Part shown: piece by piece, positions 44,500 through 55,489 of the stretch
How positions within the stretch are numbered: position 1 is the first letter of the stretch
Layout of the letters: each line of letters starts with the position of its first letter
Assembly (NCBI GenBank): GCA_947062675.1
Contig: CAMSQM010000004.1
Coordinates: 34,576-98,575 of the forward strand
Reading direction: 5' to 3'
Length of the DNA stretch: 64,000 nt
From: an uncultured Roseburia sp.
GTDB lineage: Bacteria > Bacillota > Clostridia > Lachnospirales > Lachnospiraceae
Made by a program: the position numbers and the translations under genes
Notes under the pieces: model-generated
The model's input: only the letters and a program-made list of their open reading frames with translations
What the model was told of the DNA's origin: nothing
Databases searched by the model: none

Positions 44500-47225
44500 T
44501 CACTTAGTTTTCAGCAATCTTAACTCTGCAACCGACCAGGTATACTGATCATCATTACCCGTCTGATGTATCCGGTAAAACTGATAATCAGATTCATTTT
44601 CGAAAACATAATCATTTGCCGATCCGTAATGATAATCTATGTTCTCCCAGCTGCTTCCATCATGTGACCCGTATAACTTAATCTGCCGGGCACTCTCAAA
44701 TACATCCCTTCCGGCATCCAGATAAAATCCGGCTATACGGCTCTGCGGTTTTAGTTTCAGATCGATATACATATCATGATTCCGGGAACCTCCTGCCGAC
44801 CATTTACTATCAGGTGCATTATCCAGCATATTCCCCACCAGCTCATTATTATGGCTGGAACAGATATTTTCAATTGTGTCTTTCGTATTTTTATACGTTT
44901 TGAAATATACTTCTTCTGTCTCCAGCTTTAATTCATAGATTGTCCACCATACCTTCTCCTGATCAGCGTTATTTATCAATCTGATTTCCGAACAGACGAC
45001 AGGTTCACAAAAAATATACGTTGTGTTATCATCTGTCATATATGAGATATTCTTATAATCACCTTTCGGATCTTTATACTGAATCACAAGCTCCCTGGAA
45101 TAATCCCTTAAACCGCTTATGATTTCTATTCCCTTAACCCTTTTCTGTCTGCGCATCTGCAGATCAATCGTCATTCCCGCCCTCTGCGGCGCCCCGCTTG
45201 TCCACACAGTCCCCGTGTTCTCATCCATAGCGATTTCAGACAGGTCTGAATTCACCCCGCTCCTCAGTATTATCTCATCCTTCAGATGACCATATACTCT
45301 TATCATAATTTCCGGTTCAGACTCCATACCTTCCATCAGCTCATATTTCATCATAAAATACCGGGACAACGGTTTTTCCGTAATCACAGAAAACATACTT
45401 TCTCCGACGAATATATTTTTATTTTCATCGTATCCTTTCCAGTGCTTTCCATCCGGAGATGAGTACGCCCTTACATTACAGACATTCTGATTTTGTGAAA
45501 CCAGAAAATCCATTTCAGATACACTGTATTCCCCGGGAATCTCTGCAACTATCACTCTGTCCGTTTCCTGCACGGAATAATCCCATTTTATCCCTGATCT
45601 GTGATTTTCCAATACCCCCCCCTGACACCTTTCCCGTCAACGACATATTTAAACAGACAGTTATCATAATTTATACGTTTACTGATGGCAGATACCCTCC
45701 TCCCGTCCACCTCTGTCACCTCTTCCTCTTTATATAGAATTTCCCATCTTTCTGCGCCTTTCATATCGGTTCTCTCAAATTTATATTCTGCGCAATACTG
45801 CTCACTACCCGCATGAAAACGCTCCCACCCCTCTTCCCCAAAAAACATCGAAACAGAGCTCCGCGGGTAAACATTGATATCATTATCGTCCACTCTTTTT
45901 AGCAAATCATGATCTGAAACTCCCCAGTAATCATGTCTCATATTATCCTCCGTATCCGTCGCAAACAAAGGATTATAATAGGCAAATTCATATGGATGAT
46001 TTCTGACATTCCAGATCACAGTCAGCATAACGGCAAAACCTGCCCAGGCGGTTATCACAGACCGGTATTTTCCAGCGCTGTCAGCCAGATTCCTGATTCC
46101 AATGACAGCAAAGATAACAATAAACAGAAAAATAAAATAAAAGTGCCTCCACATATTATATTTTATAGGTTTCATTACCGCATCATATATCATCACAACC
46201 GAAAACTGCACCAGTAAAGTAATCACCAGTATATTCCTGGTCAGATTAATTTTTATATTTCCGGTACATATCTGTTTTACTACCGAAACAATACCTGCCA
46301 CACAAAATATCAGGTAAAAACCAGGCATCGTAAGCCAGATACATAAAATAGTATAATACCAGGGTAATTTGTCATATGCATATACCGATTTTCCCAGCGT
46401 TATCGTTCCCGAATTTGCTTCGTAATTAGAAAAAACGCTCACCGTATTGTGTATGTATCCTGCAGGGTCTGACCATGCTGCAGGCGATATCAGGATATAC
46501 AGCCCGAATGAAATAACACCCGTCATAAATATGTGTAAAAATCTTTTACTTTCAAATTTACCATCTTTAAACAGATACGCAATACACAGAATAAATAAAG
46601 GCAGCGCGCCAACAATTCTGGTATTCAGACAAAACGCAGCCGAAACTGCAAGCCCGGCAGCGTTTTTTACTTTAAACTCTGACATTACAGCCAGCCCATA
46701 GTATATCATTATAGTAAATAATGATAAAAATACCGAATCCTTAATATTGTAAAATGAATCCGCCAGTATTCTTGGACATATTATAAACAGTAAAACCAGA
46801 AGCACAGAATATTTATATCCGAGTCCAAGTTTTCTGCCTATCTTATATACAAATACTGAAGCTGCGAAAAACAGTAAAAATGTGTACAGATGGTTCATAT
46901 AATAAATCTGCTGATTCGTCATCTGAAACCCATTTAAATACTCCGTCAGTATTAATGGAATTTTTATTCCTACACCATAATATCTTCCTCCATAATCTCC
47001 CAGCTTCTCATAGTCTTTTAAATATTCCGGTGTATTCTCCTCACCGTTTATAAGTTCATATACATATTTAAAATTAACCAGCCCGTGATCTCTTTGCACT
47101 TTTTCATCGGTTGAAATGCCGTAATCCTTATACACACAAATTCCCCATACAAAAAAAGTCGCATAAATTATCAGTAATATTATCTTCCGTGCCCTGTCAT
47201 TTTTAAGATATGTTAATGGCTGCAT
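44500..47225 (-). pseudogene. Polytopic glycosyltransferase + discoidin-like domains, split at a G8 tract (phase-OFF candidate)
   Basis: ORFs 45588-47225 (membrane part) and 44500-45612 (F5/8 type C-like part) overlap at the tract. Adding one G gives 908 aa, matching the intact 905-aa paralogue at 47241-49958. Confidence 0.88.
45615..45622 (-). repeat. Homopolymer tract G8 (coding strand)
   Basis: Plus strand aatacccccccctgacacc. Confidence 0.95.
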
Positions 47226-47240
47226 CTCATCTCCCTCCTG

Positions 47241-49958
47241 TCAATCCGCTCTTAAGATCCCTAATTCGGCGACTGACCAGGTATAAAAATCATCTCCCTC
47301 TGTCTGTATTATCCGGTAAAAAGAATAATCACATTCTTCCTCAAACACATAGTCTGACGCTGATCCGTAATTATACATTATTTCATTCCAGCTGTTTCCA
47401 TCATCAGAACCCATAAACATGAGATTCCCTGCACATTCAAATACACTGGCGCCCGGCGACAGTCGAAATCCCGCAATTACACTTTCCGGCTCCAGTTCCA
47501 GCTCAATATACATATCATGATTCCGTATTTCTCCGGCTGACCATACACTATCCATCGAATTATCCAGCATATTCCACAACATTTCTGAATTATAATTTGA
47601 ATGTATATCTTTTATCACACTTCTGGTATACGGATAATCACTACGATATACTTCTTCATCATACAATTCCAGTTCATATATAGTCCACCACCAGAGTTCC
47701 AGATCGGACTGGTTTACCAGTCTGAGTTCTGAACATCTGACAGGCTGCGAAAACATATAGATCTCATTATCATCTGTTGAATATGGAATGTTTTTGTATT
47801 CACCATCTGCATCCTTATACTGTATCTCAAGTTTTCTTGAATAGTCGCGATCGCTTATAATTCTGATACCTCTGATAATCTTTTCTTTTTTCAGCTGCAG
47901 ATCAATGCTCTGTCCCCTTTTTTGCGGTGCCCCGGTCGTCCAGCAGGTATTCATATCCCTGTCTGTAATACAGTATGCCCTGTCTCCCGCAATCTCACTA
48001 CCTGCCTTCATATCATTCCTGTCACCGTATACCCTGATCAGAAACCTGCTATCCTCATTTTTTATTTCTCCCATTTCATATTTTATCATCAGAAATCTTC
48101 GCATCGGTTCCTGTGTTATAACAGAAAACATTCCCTTTTCGCTAAAAACCTGACGGGTACTATTATAGCGCACCCAGTTTATCCCGTCATCTGAGGCATA
48201 TGCAATCATACTTTCGGCAAACTGATTTTGCGGATGCAAAAAGTCTATCTCAAAAATATTATAACCTTCCGGTATCTCTGCAGTAATACACCTTTCAGGC
48301 CCTGAAACCGTATATTCCCATTTTATATCCTGTCCTCTGTTTTCACCTGCAATCTCACCTGAACTGTTAAGGGCATACTTTAACAGGCAATTATTATAAT
48401 TGATGCGCTTAACTAATCCGGATATCTTTCTTCTTCCTACTTCAATCCCTTCTTCTTCCCTGTACAATATATTTTTCTCTCCCTGTTTCCAGAATCTGTA
48501 CTCTGCACCATACGGCTCTTTACTGACAGAATATTTTTCCCACCCTTCTTCTCCGAAGTACGTAGTACAGACATCATTATGCGGATATAAATTGATATCA
48601 TTATCCTGCAGACCTTTTAAAAGGTTAAAATCTGATAACGCCCAGTAATCATGATGCATTGTATCCTCTGTATTTGTCGGATACAATATATTATAGTATA
48701 CATATTCATACGGGTGATTAACAATTATCCACCCTATCGTCAATATGACAGATGCTGCCGCCCATCCTGTCACCAGAATACGAAACTTTGGCATATGCTC
48801 AGTCATATATTTTATTCCAGATACTGAAAAAATAACAATAAATACAAATAAAAAGTAAAAATGCCTCCACATATTATATTTCACAGGCTTCAGTATCATA
48901 TCGTACGACATAATAGCGATAAACTGAATCAGCATGGTAACCATCAGCAGATTTTTACTTATATAAATTTTTTTATCTCTGGCACATAATAAACTTTTTA
49001 TCTCTGTCACAAACCCTGTAGCGCCGGAAATAAGATACAGGTTTGGCATCGTCATACAAATGCACAAAATTGTATAATACCACGGAAGGTTATTACCTGC
49101 GTAAGACGTCTTTCCAAGTGTTACTTTATCCATGGGGATATAGTCCGAGAATACCGCCACAACATTATAAATATAATCTGCAAAATTGCTCCACGATGCC
49201 GGTGAAACAAGAATGTATATGCCAAAGGACAGCAGTCCCGTCGCTGCAATATGCAGAAAGCGTTTTAATACAAATTTGCCGTCTTTAAAAATATATACAA
49301 GACATATAATAAACAGTGGCAATGCGCCAACAATTCTTGTATTCAGACAAAACGCAGCCGAAACTGCAAGCCCCAGTGCATATTTCAACTTAAATTCTGA
49401 AATAACAGACAACCCGAAATACATCATTATTGTAAACAGCGACAAAAATACTGAATCTTTAATATTATAAAAAGAATCCGCCAGAATCCTTGGGCAGATC
49501 ACAAATAAAATGACAGACAAAACTGAATATGAAAATCCCAACTGCAGTCTTTTTGATAATTTGTACATAAATACTGATGCCATAAAAAACAACAAAAATG
49601 TATACAAATGATTCATCTGATAAATCTGCTGATTTGTCATCTGAAAATCGTTAAAGTATTCCACTAATATTAACGGGATCTTTATGGCAACCCCGTAATA
49701 TTTATGATCGTATTCATTCAGCGGCGGATATGCCTGTAAATAATCCGGCATATTATCATTCCCGTTCACCAATTGATAAACATGCTTAAAACTAACCAGT
49801 CCGTGATTCCTCTGCAATCTTTCATCAACAGAAATACCATAGTCCTTACAGACACACAGCCCCCAGATTAAAAAAACAGTATATAAAACCAGCAGAATTA
49901 TCTTTTTCATCTTTTCCCTGTCCGAAAGCACTATTTTTCCTGCCCTGATTTCCCCCAT
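47241..49958 (-). CDS. Polytopic GT39-like glycosyltransferase with two C-terminal discoidin-like modules
   Basis: Membrane part shares NHLYTFLLFF.ASVF..K, CPRILADSFYNIKDSVFLSLFTIM.Y with paralogue. C-terminal DRDMNTCWTTGAPQKRGQSIDLQLKKEKIIRGIRIIS and SMDSVWSAGEIRNHDMYIELELEPESVIAGFRL are F5/8 type C-like. Confidence 0.82.
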   Translation of the reverse strand: MGEIRAGKIVLSDREKMKKIILLVLYTVFLIWGLCVCKDYGISVDERLQRNHGLVSFKHVYQLVNGNDNMPDYLQAYPPLNEYDHKYYGVAIKIPLILVEYFNDFQMTNQQIYQMNHLYTFLLFFMASVFMYKLSKRLQLGFSYSVLSVILFVICPRILADSFYNIKDSVFLSLFTIMMYFGLSVISEFKLKYALGLAVSAAFCLNTRIVGALPLFIICLVYIFKDGKFVLKRFLHIAATGLLSFGIYILVSPASWSNFADYIYNVVAVFSDYIPMDKVTLGKTSYAGNNLPWYYTILCICMTMPNLYLISGATGFVTEIKSLLCARDKKIYISKNLLMVTMLIQFIAIMSYDMILKPVKYNMWRHFYFLFVFIVIFSVSGIKYMTEHMPKFRILVTGWAAASVILTIGWIIVNHPYEYVYYNILYPTNTEDTMHHDYWALSDFNLLKGLQDNDINLYPHNDVCTTYFGEEGWEKYSVSKEPYGAEYRFWKQGEKNILYREEEGIEVGRRKISGLVKRINYNNCLLKYALNSSGEIAGENRGQDIKWEYTVSGPERCITAEIPEGYNIFEIDFLHPQNQFAESMIAYASDDGINWVRYNSTRQVFSEKGMFSVITQEPMRRFLMIKYEMGEIKNEDSRFLIRVYGDRNDMKAGSEIAGDRAYCITDRDMNTCWTTGAPQKRGQSIDLQLKKEKIIRGIRIISDRDYSRKLEIQYKDADGEYKNIPYSTDDNEIYMFSQPVRCSELRLVNQSDLELWWWTIYELELYDEEVYRSDYPYTRSVIKDIHSNYNSEMLWNMLDNSMDSVWSAGEIRNHDMYIELELEPESVIAGFRLSPGASVFECAGNLMFMGSDDGNSWNEIMYNYGSASDYVFEEECDYSFYRIIQTEGDDFYTWSVAELGILRAD

Positions 49959-49988
49959 TCCCTATCCTCCATACACAGCTCTTTTTTA

Positions 49989-51038
49989 TTAATCAAATAT
50001 ATATTTTAATAAAGCTGTTTTTTTCACAATAAAAACCATAAAAGATGCAAACAACAGTTTCATTCCTACTATCAGAACGGCGTTCGCTCTTTCATCCGCA
50101 AAAAAAGAAAAATATTTCGTCCAGGGCATAAAATCTAATTCAATCAAATGAAAGCACATAATTATCAGACTATTCCTGCCCCAGAACGCAAATATTTTCG
50201 CTATCAGATTTTCACGCCGGAAAAGCATCCTCACCAGCACAGCCACATAAAACGAAATGCAGGCAGCCCCGGCAATCGTCAGCCATCCAAATGTATAGGA
50301 ATTGTTTCCAACAATCGCCATGCTTTGTTTCCATATACAGATTACGCCTATACTGATCATTATATAATGAATCATAAAATGCGGTTTCACTTCCAGCCAT
50401 TTATTCTCTCTGGCAAGATAACCTGCGTACAAAAACACCAGCATCGTAAGTCCTGATTGCACCCCCCCCGGTAGCCAGATATGCACCCTTGTTTCTATCC
50501 CGATATACGCCAGTATCAGAACAGTAACCGGAATCAGATATTCCTTCAGGCAAAGAATTTCATTGAAAATAACCACAGAACAAAAAAGTGCACATAAAAA
50601 CCAGATTGCACCTATATCATAAATCGGAAATGGCGTCTCATAAGACCAGCAGCTGCCGTATATACCAGCCCAGCCCCAGCGGAAAATAATTCTGCCTGTT
50701 TCTTTTAAATTAAATCCATCTGACACAATATAACGAAGCACCGCACAGATCATAAGCATACCAGCCGTGAAGAAGTATGGCTTCATCAGTCTTCGAAATT
50801 TATTTTTGAGAAACTGCTTCTTATTTTCATACTTTTTAAAAGTATAACCTGCAATGCAAAAAAACAACGGCATATGAAACGACCATATGAAACCATACAG
50901 ATGATCACTTATTACAGGACCGTGACCTATTATCACTAATACAATTGCAATCCCCTTCAATACATCCAGCCATAATAACCTGGTTTTATCTTCCATAATC
51001 CTCCTTTTATCTATACCGGACAACAGCTTTCTTTCCAC
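49989..51038 (-). CDS. Acyltransferase family 3 membrane protein (in-frame G8 tract)
   Basis: RLLWLDVLKGIAIVLVIIGH, YGFIWSFHMPLFFCIAGYTFKK. Confidence 0.88.
   Translation of the reverse strand: MERKLLSGIDKRRIMEDKTRLLWLDVLKGIAIVLVIIGHGPVISDHLYGFIWSFHMPLFFCIAGYTFKKYENKKQFLKNKFRRLMKPYFFTAGMLMICAVLRYIVSDGFNLKETGRIIFRWGWAGIYGSCWSYETPFPIYDIGAIWFLCALFCSVVIFNEILCLKEYLIPVTVLILAYIGIETRVHIWLPGGVQSGLTMLVFLYAGYLARENKWLEVKPHFMIHYIMISIGVICIWKQSMAIVGNNSYTFGWLTIAGAACISFYVAVLVRMLFRRENLIAKIFAFWGRNSLIIMCFHLIELDFMPWTKYFSFFADERANAVLIVGMKLLFASFMVFIVKKTALLKYIFD
50462..50469 (-). repeat. Homopolymer tract G8 (coding strand)
   Basis: Plus strand gattgcaccccccccggtagc. Confidence 0.95.
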
Positions 51039-51619
51039 AACGGTATATTATATGCTTTAGTACAAATTGCATCAAACTGCATATTATCTGAGTTCAATTT
51101 ATCCGCATATTCTTTTATCTTTTCCGGCTGGCCCTGCAGTTCAGGTGAAACCAGACACAGCCTGTATCCCAGCTCTTTTATGTGAAGATACTGCTCCCTG
51201 TCCAACGGCAATCGGGAAAATGTATCCACCCACACCCAGTCTATTCTGCCAGCCATTTTTTCCAGGGTATCCATTCCTTCATATTCTGAAAAACGCACTG
51301 CAATCCTTTTTTCCCCGAGATCAGAAAGAAGCTTTATCATCGGAAAGGAAGAGTCCAGAAAAAAATAATCTGTTATCCGGTACTTTTCAAGTAATTCAAG
51401 TATCTTATGCTCAATCCGCTCACTTTTAACATTCAGTATCATCGTACCGTGATGATATCCGCTTAAATAGTTTTCAAACCCCTCCCCGCTCTCAAACGGA
51501 TTGTGGGATATGTAAATATTCCCGTTTAAATCATCACGTAAGTCTAACTCTGCCCCATATTCAGCCGGCAATGCTCTCAGTTCTTCCAGGCTGTTCACAC
51601 GATGTGCAATATATTTCAT
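51011..51619 (-). CDS. GDPD/PI-PLC-like phosphodiesterase
   Basis: MKYIAHRVNSLEELRALPAEYGAELDLRDDLNGNIYISHNPF; AELDxR..ISH pattern. Confidence 0.65.
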   Translation of the reverse strand: MKYIAHRVNSLEELRALPAEYGAELDLRDDLNGNIYISHNPFESGEGFENYLSGYHHGTMILNVKSERIEHKILELLEKYRITDYFFLDSSFPMIKLLSDLGEKRIAVRFSEYEGMDTLEKMAGRIDWVWVDTFSRLPLDREQYLHIKELGYRLCLVSPELQGQPEKIKEYADKLNSDNMQFDAICTKAYNIPLWKESCCPV

Positions 51620-52341
51620 TATCTGATCCCCTCTTTCTTTAATTTTCTGCTAAACTCAAGTGTCCTTTTTATAAATTTCCACTTCGCTGATAAGCCGGTA
51701 TTCCAGTGAGATTCTCCATAAACTCTTTCAGGAAACTTTACCTCAAACCGCATCACTTTTAATTTCATTTTCTGTGCCATATACAATGCGTATAAGTCCA
51801 GCGAAAAATCCTTCGGAGGATTTTTCCATTTCTGGAAAAATTTTCTGCTGAATACATTAGGCTGAGCATTGACATCATATAGCTTTACTCCCAGATAAAT
51901 AGTCTCAAAAATACTCATACCGGTTGTAAAGAACTGGTCAAACAGCGGCCTCCCCTTTCGGTTCCCCTTTACAAATAATTTTTTACTGTTCCCATTCATC
52001 TCAATAATATCCAGCGCTTTTATCAAATCAGCCGGATCTGTCTGCATATCCGCATGTGTCCATCCGATGAACTCACCGGAGCAGACTCTGAGCCCCCGGA
52101 GTATTCCATATCCATATCCCTGATTTTTTTCAACACGGACTGTTCCCGCAAAAGGATATCCCGGAAGCAGTTCTTTTATTACCTCCGGCGATTTATCCTG
52201 CGAACCATTGTCGACAAGTATGACTTCCACATCGTCACGCTTTATAACCTCCCCGAAACGCTTTAAAATTAAGGGAATATTTTCCGCTTCATTAAAACAT
52301 GGTATAACAATTGATAATTTGATTTTCTTATCTCCAGCCAT
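51619..52341 (-). CDS. Glycosyltransferase family 2
   Basis: LSIVIPCFNEAENIPLILKRF, VILVDNGSQDKSPEVI, GWTHADMQTDP. Confidence 0.9.
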   Translation of the reverse strand: MAGDKKIKLSIVIPCFNEAENIPLILKRFGEVIKRDDVEVILVDNGSQDKSPEVIKELLPGYPFAGTVRVEKNQGYGYGILRGLRVCSGEFIGWTHADMQTDPADLIKALDIIEMNGNSKKLFVKGNRKGRPLFDQFFTTGMSIFETIYLGVKLYDVNAQPNVFSRKFFQKWKNPPKDFSLDLYALYMAQKMKLKVMRFEVKFPERVYGESHWNTGLSAKWKFIKRTLEFSRKLKKEGIR

Positions 52342-52342
52342 T

Positions 52343-52735
52343 TCAGGTACTCTCCTTCTTCATAAAAACAAAATATTTCTGTCCCAGAAAATTAATAACA
52401 GTACTGACTCCTGTAGCCACAAAAAATCCCGCAATCTGCACATTCACTACGGATATGACCAGCTTGTTTACTCCCGCATTAATACATGCGGATATTGCAT
52501 ACAGGATTATATACCTGAGTATTTCCATCCTGCAGAAATTTTTGCTTTCAAATGTCCAGAACTTATTTATAAGAAATCCTGCAATTGCGCCGCATACATA
52601 AGATATTCCTTTTGAAAAAGACATTCCTGCCCCCGCCATCAAAAGCACTCTGTATACCATATAGTCAACAATTACAGCACTTCCACCTCCAATAAGAAAA
52701 CGATACAATTCTTTTTTATGAATCCTGTTTTTCAT
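52343..52735 (-). CDS. GtrA-family membrane protein
   Basis: YRFLIGGGSAVIVDYMVYRVLL..SYVCGAIAGFLINKFWTFES. Confidence 0.88.
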   Translation of the reverse strand: MKNRIHKKELYRFLIGGGSAVIVDYMVYRVLLMAGAGMSFSKGISYVCGAIAGFLINKFWTFESKNFCRMEILRYIILYAISACINAGVNKLVISVVNVQIAGFFVATGVSTVINFLGQKYFVFMKKEST

Positions 52736-53408
52736 CTTCTCCCCTTGTAATCATCTCCAGACACTGTTCCAGAACCGATTCTTTCATCTCTTTCCGGAAT
52801 AAAATTGCATGCATCCCTGCCGCATATGCGCCCAGTATATCTTTCTCATAGCTATCACCAATCATCAGAAGTTCCTCCGGTTCAAATCCGGATTTTTCAA
52901 TAATCAGGTCAAACATACAACGGTCCGGTTTCTCCTTTCCCGCCTCCTCACTGGTAACAATCACATCTGCATATTCCGCTATTCCCAGCGCCTGCAGCTT
53001 CCTGTGCTGAATATGGGCTGTCAGATCTGTGAGAACCCCCGTCTTTATCTGTTTCTCCGACAGATAGTTAAACAAAGGCCTCACATACGGAAATGGTCTC
53101 ATATCTGCAAGCATGGCATCCCAGTAAACATTATATAATTCCAGCGAATAAAGCGCAGGTTTCTTCCCCGATTTCTCCAGGAAATTCTGCATATACAGCA
53201 TTCTGTTATGAGATGCCCCCGTATCTTCAATCCTCTTTTTTACAACCTTTTTAGCAAATTCAAAATTCTGCCTGAACCGGATACGGGTCATTGAAAACTT
53301 TTGGATACAATACTCTTCCAGCACGTTCATTGCTCTTTCATTGCAGACATCGTAATCGTATATCGTGTTATCCAGATCAAAAATAACTGCACGAATCATC
53401 TTCAGCAT
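52716..53408 (-). CDS. HAD-family hydrolase
   Basis: IRAVIFDLDNTIYDYD, TGVLTDLTAHIQHRKLQALG, GKEKPDRCMFDLI, LLMIGDSYEKDILGA. Confidence 0.92.
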   Translation of the reverse strand: MLKMIRAVIFDLDNTIYDYDVCNERAMNVLEEYCIQKFSMTRIRFRQNFEFAKKVVKKRIEDTGASHNRMLYMQNFLEKSGKKPALYSLELYNVYWDAMLADMRPFPYVRPLFNYLSEKQIKTGVLTDLTAHIQHRKLQALGIAEYADVIVTSEEAGKEKPDRCMFDLIIEKSGFEPEELLMIGDSYEKDILGAYAAGMHAILFRKEMKESVLEQCLEMITRGEDEKQDS

Positions 53409-55486
53409 TCACCTCTCATTTTGCAACTAATCAGCAAAAGCAGAAATAAAACTATAATGCCATCTTTTGCATTATCCGCATCAAGTTTCTCTCTCGTTAT
53501 TTCTTCCAATTGCGGAACAATCTTATCTACTATTTCTTCCAGCGGAATATCCACCTTTTCAAGATCATCTGCGCTGATATCGACAATCTGCATCTGCAAA
53601 TCTTCTGAATAATCATAAGCTACTGTCATACCGCAAAAAATAAGTTCATCTACCAGAGGTTCAACATTTATTGCTGCGCTGACTGTAATACGGACGCTGA
53701 TACGCACTTTATGATTGTCAGTCTTACAATCAGACAGTGTCTTATCATAATATTGTATAATCATATCAGCAAATTTCTTTTGAGGGTAAATATATTTTTC
53801 AGCATCTGGCATTCTCTCTTCAATCTGCTGAACAATTTTCTCTTTTGAGTATCCCCGATGGGCAACATCCCTCTGAATCTTCCAGAATCTCCGCAGCGTT
53901 TCATCCACATCCATATAAATCTTCAGATCGAGGTATCTTCTCATCTGAGGCAGATACATGGCATGCAGTCCGCAAAGCATGACAAAACGTCTCGGCTTAA
54001 TTTTTCTTGCTGTCGTAAATTTTCCTGTGTCATGGTCATATTCTACTCTTTTTACGGGATTTCCCACACGCAGCAGTTTTAAATCTGATGCCTGACGATA
54101 CAGATAATTAGCCTTGGGATTTAAATGAGTAAATTCTTCCCAGTGCTTCTCCCCGCGCTCCCACTTATGATCTCCGTCACCTTCAATGTATAACAGGTTA
54201 TGTCTGCCGAGACTTTGTTCGACAACACCGATTAATGTACTTTTTCCTGCCCCGCTGTCCCCTGCAATTCCAATCGTAAACGGAAGATTCCTTCTTTTAT
54301 AAAGAGAATTACTTGCAACCCCGAGCTGATACATTGAAAACACAATGTACACAAGCGTTCCGGAAAGCAGAGTAAAAATAACATTTGCCAGTGAACTGTT
54401 ATCTGTTTTCAAAAATGACAGATCCGTATAAAAAACATAGAGATCCACCAGGTTTCTGTTGTGCATACATACAAAATAAATAAGATATAACACGTTTAAA
54501 AAAACATAGACTGCCAGATTCTTGTATTTCTCTAAATCTACATTGACGAAAAAAATCGTTACATATGGCAGTATCCAGACATACCAGCCCGGCATTGGAG
54601 GACAGCATGCCAGAAAGACCGCAAAAACCACACCACACAAACTGATCAGCAAATCCCGATTGATAATGTTCACCCGAAAAGTCATCAGGTAGATCATCAG
54701 CACCGCAAAAACGGGTATAAATATTTCAACAGAAACAAATTTCAGTGATACCTGTGTCAGAATATTCTGTTCCTGATTAAGCAAAACCATGGATATAAAG
54801 CCCTCTGACAGAAACGGTATCATACCTGCAATACATCCCGCCAGTACCCCGGAACCAAAAGCCGTGGTTTTTTTCAAGCCATCTCTTTTGTAGAGATACA
54901 TAAAAATAATCGGAAGAGCTGCCAGTATGTGCAGCTTGGATAACAGGGCGGCCACCAGAAACAGCGCACCTATTACTGTTCTGTTTCTTCTCCGCGAAGA
55001 TATATAATATACTGCGGCAAAAAGCAGAACCGTGGGAATCAGATCTAATTGTCCATGCATATAAACCGCATAAATTATTATCGGCGAGGCAAAATAGATA
55101 ACCGCAGCATATCTTCTCTTGGCCGGAAAAATTTTGACAAGAAAATATAATCCCACAAAATCAAAAAAGAGACTCGGTATCTTATAGGCAATATTGGTAA
55201 AAAATATGGATGTTATACCAGACATTTTCACCAGAAGCGCCCCAACTGACTCGATTAACAGCATAACAGTCGGGTACGGAAATGCATTTATCGCCCCCTG
55301 TTCATAAAATGCACTCCACGGGTTTCCCTGCTTTTCCACAAAATATGTTATAAACGGAATAAACAAATTATTCTGGTAGTCTGAAGAAAACATCCCCATT
55401 AATATAATTTTAATAACAGTAACGATACAAATGAAAAAATGAAATTTATCAAAACGTATCGCTTTTCCTTTAATCTTTATAATCAT
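53402..55486 (-). CDS. Fusion: polytopic membrane GT-like domain + uridine-kinase-like P-loop domain
   Basis: About 12 hydrophobic segments, then FTIGIAGDSGAGKSTLIGVVEQSLGRHNLLYIEGDGDHKW (Walker A), VMLCGLHAMYLPQMRRYLDLKIYMDVDETLRRFWKIQRDVAHRGYS. Confidence 0.8.
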   Translation of the reverse strand: MIIKIKGKAIRFDKFHFFICIVTVIKIILMGMFSSDYQNNLFIPFITYFVEKQGNPWSAFYEQGAINAFPYPTVMLLIESVGALLVKMSGITSIFFTNIAYKIPSLFFDFVGLYFLVKIFPAKRRYAAVIYFASPIIIYAVYMHGQLDLIPTVLLFAAVYYISSRRRNRTVIGALFLVAALLSKLHILAALPIIFMYLYKRDGLKKTTAFGSGVLAGCIAGMIPFLSEGFISMVLLNQEQNILTQVSLKFVSVEIFIPVFAVLMIYLMTFRVNIINRDLLISLCGVVFAVFLACCPPMPGWYVWILPYVTIFFVNVDLEKYKNLAVYVFLNVLYLIYFVCMHNRNLVDLYVFYTDLSFLKTDNSSLANVIFTLLSGTLVYIVFSMYQLGVASNSLYKRRNLPFTIGIAGDSGAGKSTLIGVVEQSLGRHNLLYIEGDGDHKWERGEKHWEEFTHLNPKANYLYRQASDLKLLRVGNPVKRVEYDHDTGKFTTARKIKPRRFVMLCGLHAMYLPQMRRYLDLKIYMDVDETLRRFWKIQRDVAHRGYSKEKIVQQIEERMPDAEKYIYPQKKFADMIIQYYDKTLSDCKTDNHKVRISVRITVSAAINVEPLVDELIFCGMTVAYDYSEDLQMQIVDISADDLEKVDIPLEEIVDKIVPQLEEITREKLDADNAKDGIIVLFLLLLISCKMRGEC

Positions 55487-55489
55487 TAT

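Noticed and set aside
32888-45622. Treating the three split genes simply as pseudogenes or sequencing errors
   Set aside because: Homopolymer error is a real alternative, but all three frameshifts coincide with G8-9 tracts and each is restored by a one-base change, with an intact paralogue confirming one case. Five further tracts are in frame. Raw reads are needed to decide.
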